From NCBI GenBank assembly GCA_030762175.1, contig CM060838.1, forward strand, positions 16,785,501-16,849,500: a stretch of 64,000 nt of DNA. The letters are read 5' to 3'. Both the position numbers and the translations under genes were made by a program. Each line of letters begins with the position of its first letter. Position 1 is the stretch's first letter. Below the pieces are notes generated by a model, which was given only the letters and a program-made list of their open reading frames with translations, was not told the DNA's origin and ran no database searches. The DNA is from Metallyticus violacea (lineage: Eukaryota; Arthropoda; Insecta; Mantodea; Metallyticidae). This document shows, one piece after another, positions 61,318 through 64,000 of this stretch.

Positions 61318-61560
61318 AGTTACACAGTGCGTTACGTTTCAAAATCTGTAAATATAAAAATTTCTAAATGAAATAGCATTATTTAAAAACATAAAAAAGC
61401 TCATAAGATTACCATAACTTGTAGAAAATTCAGATATTGTCTTAAAGATGCTGGAACATAAAATTGAAAAATATCTAAGGTAAATAAATTGTCAAGGATC
61501 TTTCGCTACAGTATCCTTCATTATAGCCGCAGGGAAAACGCCTGTGTGTTTTTTTAAATT

Positions 61561-61834
61561 GTGTTTAACGCCCGTTTTTACTACTGAGGCACCACAGGCG
61601 GTGAACACTGATACACATGAGATGAAATGATATATTGGGAAAGGATTTGTTTTTAAGGAAGGAAACGTTCCAGGCATAAGTTTATGGTACCTCCCCGAAT
61701 TTCCATTTATAAGGACTGAGAAAAACCTGCCGAAAACCAAAACCTCAGTCAGGAAGGACGGTCCTGGGGGGGATTCGAACTCCAGACTTCTCGCTCACGA
61801 GTCCGCCCCTTAACGACCTCGGCCACCTGTGGCG
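61561..61834 (-). mobile_element. SINE-B, near full length
   Basis: Reverse copy with head GGCCGAGGTCGTTAAGGGGC and B box GGAGTTCGAATCCCCCC on the minus strand, and 3' end AACGGGCGTTAAACACAATT. First of three SINE-B copies within 1.2 kb. Confidence 0.88.
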
Positions 61835-62062
61835 GTGGAGTCAAATACGCATACTGTATCCAAAGAAAGAAAGTAATCCAGAAAAATTGACAATCAATAA
61901 AGCAATGTTACTCTGTTACAAAACTGTAAATGTATGAGTAGGTTCAAAACTAAATATTATAAATAGAAAACACATTTTAATTAGATAAACTCTTCCTGGA
62001 GTGTCATAGGTAAAAGAAACTAAATAATACTTTTCATTTCTGGCAATGCGTTAAAGGTATCA

Positions 62063-62330
62063 CCACGGATAACCGATGTCGTTAAGGCGCGGGCTCGTGA
62101 ACGGGAGTTCGAATCCCGCGAGGACCTCCCTGAAGGATATTTTTTCCAGGTTTTCCTCAGTCCTCATAAATGGCAAATGCCGGGCAGGTACCCTATACTT
62201 AGGCCTGGAAAATTTCCTTCCTTAAAAAAAAATCATTTCCCAATATATCATTATATCTTATGCATCATCAGCGTTCACCGCCTGTGGTACCTCAGTACTA
62301 AAACGGGCGTTAAACACCATTAAAAACCAT
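62063..62330 (+). mobile_element. SINE-B, near full length
   Basis: Forward copy. Head AACCGATGTCGTTAAGGCGC, B box GGAGTTCGAATCCCGCG, shared body, 3' end CGGGCGTTAAACACCATTAA. It faces the opposite way from its two neighbours. Confidence 0.88.
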
Positions 62331-62470
62331 TTACTTATTTATAACATTTTTGGTTACTACCTTTTTAGGGCAACTGTTAAACATTTTCAAATTATGTAGA
62401 ATTTTTTTCCCAAGTCCCTGTCCAAATATCCACAAATTAAAACATGTAGTATGTTCCAGCACACCAGAAA

Positions 62471-62759
62471 TGAATGAATGAATGTGTTTAACGCCCGTTT
62501 TTACTACTGAGACACCACAGGCGATGGACACTGGTGATACATGAAATGAAATGATAAATTGGGAAAGGATTTATTTTTAAAGAAGGAAACGTTCCAGGCC
62601 TAAGTTTTAGGGTACCTCCTCTGCATTTGTTATTTATAATTGAGGAAAACCTGCAAAAAACCTGCCAAAAAACCTCAGTCAGGTAAGACGTCCGGGATTC
62701 GAACCCCAGACCTCACGAGTCCGCGCTTTAATGACCTCGGCCACCCGTGGCGGTTTCAT
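62471..62759 (-). mobile_element. SINE-B with near-perfect target duplication
   Basis: Reverse copy with head GGCCGAGGTCATTAAAGCGC and a (GAAT)n tail at 62470-62483 in plus orientation. CACACCAGAAA at 62460-62470 and CACATCAGAAA at 62760-62770 differ at one base of eleven and are taken as the target duplication. It contains a short extra duplication of the AAAACCTGC segment near 62643-62673. Confidence 0.9.
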
Positions 62760-62779
62760 CACATCAGAAACACATTTTA

Positions 62780-64000
62780 CATAGCTCCATTGAAGCTGTT
62801 ATATGAAAGAATGCTTATATAACAAGAGAGGCTAATATTTCACTCTTTACTCCTGAAAATGTAGCAGGGTTGTGCATATTATATGAGATAAAGCACATTT
62901 ATTGTTAGTAATTTTAACCAATATAAAGTATTCAGCAATATTATATAAGAAATTGATCTGACCAGTAGCTGAGACCTAATATTTAGCCATCAAAAATGGC
63001 ACAAAGAGTGAAATAGCCGTATCTTATCAGCCTTTGTGAAAAAAACTGAGTCACGTAAGATAAGAGGAAGATTGATGTGATTACAAGAAATACAAATATT
63101 GCATTACATCAATGATGTAAAATAGAAGACGCTTTTTAGACAAACTTAACCAGCGAATGAAGGTGCATATTAGATCTGTTAGAGCCAAGTAAAAATCGGA
63201 ATCCAAAAGCTAGCAAGCTATGTTTTAGAAGTCTCTTTCTTTATTTTGTTTTAAAATTAACCCTTTCAACTTAATAATATCTCTCAAAGCTTTACAGTAG
63301 CGGTTAGACAAACGGAGCATAAAGACAAACCTGGGTCCATCGATAGTGGGGAACAGAGCCATTTTCAACAGTGTATGGAATACATAATTAGTTATTTGGC
63401 TTTTTAAGATAAACATTTGTCACATTCATTATATTGTTTATTGAAATGACATATTTGGAGCTTTCCGCTGAAAATAACGTAGCAAATGATAAATAAATCT
63501 AAGGTTGGAGGTTCTATATAAATTTGTGCCTTACATACTGGAGAGTGCGGAAATTATACTAAATAACTGCCAGTTTTTTTTAAATATAATGTAATGAAAA
63601 TTATAAAATACACAGTTTCAATCAAAATCTCCAATTAGGTTAGGAAATACAAGAATTTTAAAACATTTGTGAAATAATAAGTGTTCAATACTTTGCAGTT
63701 TTACTGTAGACAGATTTAAAATATGTGCATACACATTCAAATATGTGACATAAAAGTCGCTCTTAAATTTGTAAGTAGATTCTATTATCAAATAATGCGA
63801 TGATTTTGTTATTATAAGTTTTAAACCTTTTGGTTTCTTATTTCCTTATATAAAATACTCAAGGCACATTAGAGGCGTTATAGGGTCGAAATAACGCCAC
63901 TCGCAGTCATGGAGTCATTGTTTATGTCACAGGTAAATAGAATTACTGTAGAAATTCCTCTGTATCGCCAAATGATCTCACAGGAAAAAAAAATTGAAGA
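62780..64000. other. AT-rich non-coding DNA
   Basis: No gene or repeat recognised to the end of the window. Confidence 0.5.

Noticed and set aside
1..64000. CRISPR arrays, bacterial operons, integrases or attachment sites
   Set aside because: No regularly spaced identical short repeats and no prokaryotic gene organisation; the repeats present are eukaryotic SINEs, LINEs, DNA transposons and microsatellites.

Overview
This window looks like intergenic or intronic nuclear DNA from an invertebrate animal, most likely an arthropod. I judge this from the strong AT bias, the lack of any long intact ORF, the many tRNA-headed SINE copies, the decayed Tc1/mariner transposases and LINE fragments, and frequent microsatellites. 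There is no prokaryotic signal: no operons, no ribosome binding sites and no CRISPR array. The transposases with a helix-turn-helix head of the DUF4817 type and the LINE with a C-terminal CCHC finger are families I associate with arthropod genomes, but the sequence alone does not identify the species. No complete cellular protein-coding gene could be supported.

Layout. 1-1.9 kb is featureless AT-rich DNA. 1.94-2.44 kb is a GC- and CpG-rich island with two identical CCAAT boxes, a YY1-like site and an Sp1-like GC box; it is the best candidate for a real promoter. 4.0-4.8 kb is a decayed mariner transposase on the minus strand. 5-16 kb is AT-rich and mostly empty, apart from a minisatellite at 10.06 kb and a tRNA-like relic at 10.45 kb. 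16.5-25 kb holds SINEs of three families, a transposase C-terminal fragment at 17.9-18.5 kb and an internally deleted mariner-like element with terminal repeats at 22.3-23.1 kb. 27.5-29.1 kb holds two SINE-A copies around a LINE reverse-transcriptase fossil. 29.8-31.5 kb contains two minus-strand open stretches that might be exons. 33.7-46.3 kb holds more SINEs, a fold-back MITE at 39.6 kb and a duplicated unclassified repeat (42.0 and 44.2 kb), one copy of which is split by a SINE. 47.7-48.7 kb is the 3' part of a LINE ORF2. 51.6-53.4 kb has a young SINE-A with a perfect 14 bp target duplication and a second deleted mariner-like element. 56 kb resembles an LTR. 60-62.8 kb is a SINE cluster with three SINE-B copies in alternating orientation.

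The repeat history is the main content. I name three tRNA-headed SINE families here as A (tRNA-Glu/Gly-like head, about 300 bp), B (tRNA-Ser/Leu-like head, about 270 bp) and C (about 300-325 bp). Target-site duplications of 10-14 bp fit mobilisation by LINE machinery. Several copies are truncated, nested or mosaic. I found no convincing new multi-gene system. The items most worth checking are the CpG-island promoter, the paired deletion derivatives of one transposon, the fold-back MITE, the mosaic SINE at 20.6 kb, the split repeat at 42 kb and the possible exon at 31.2-31.5 kb.
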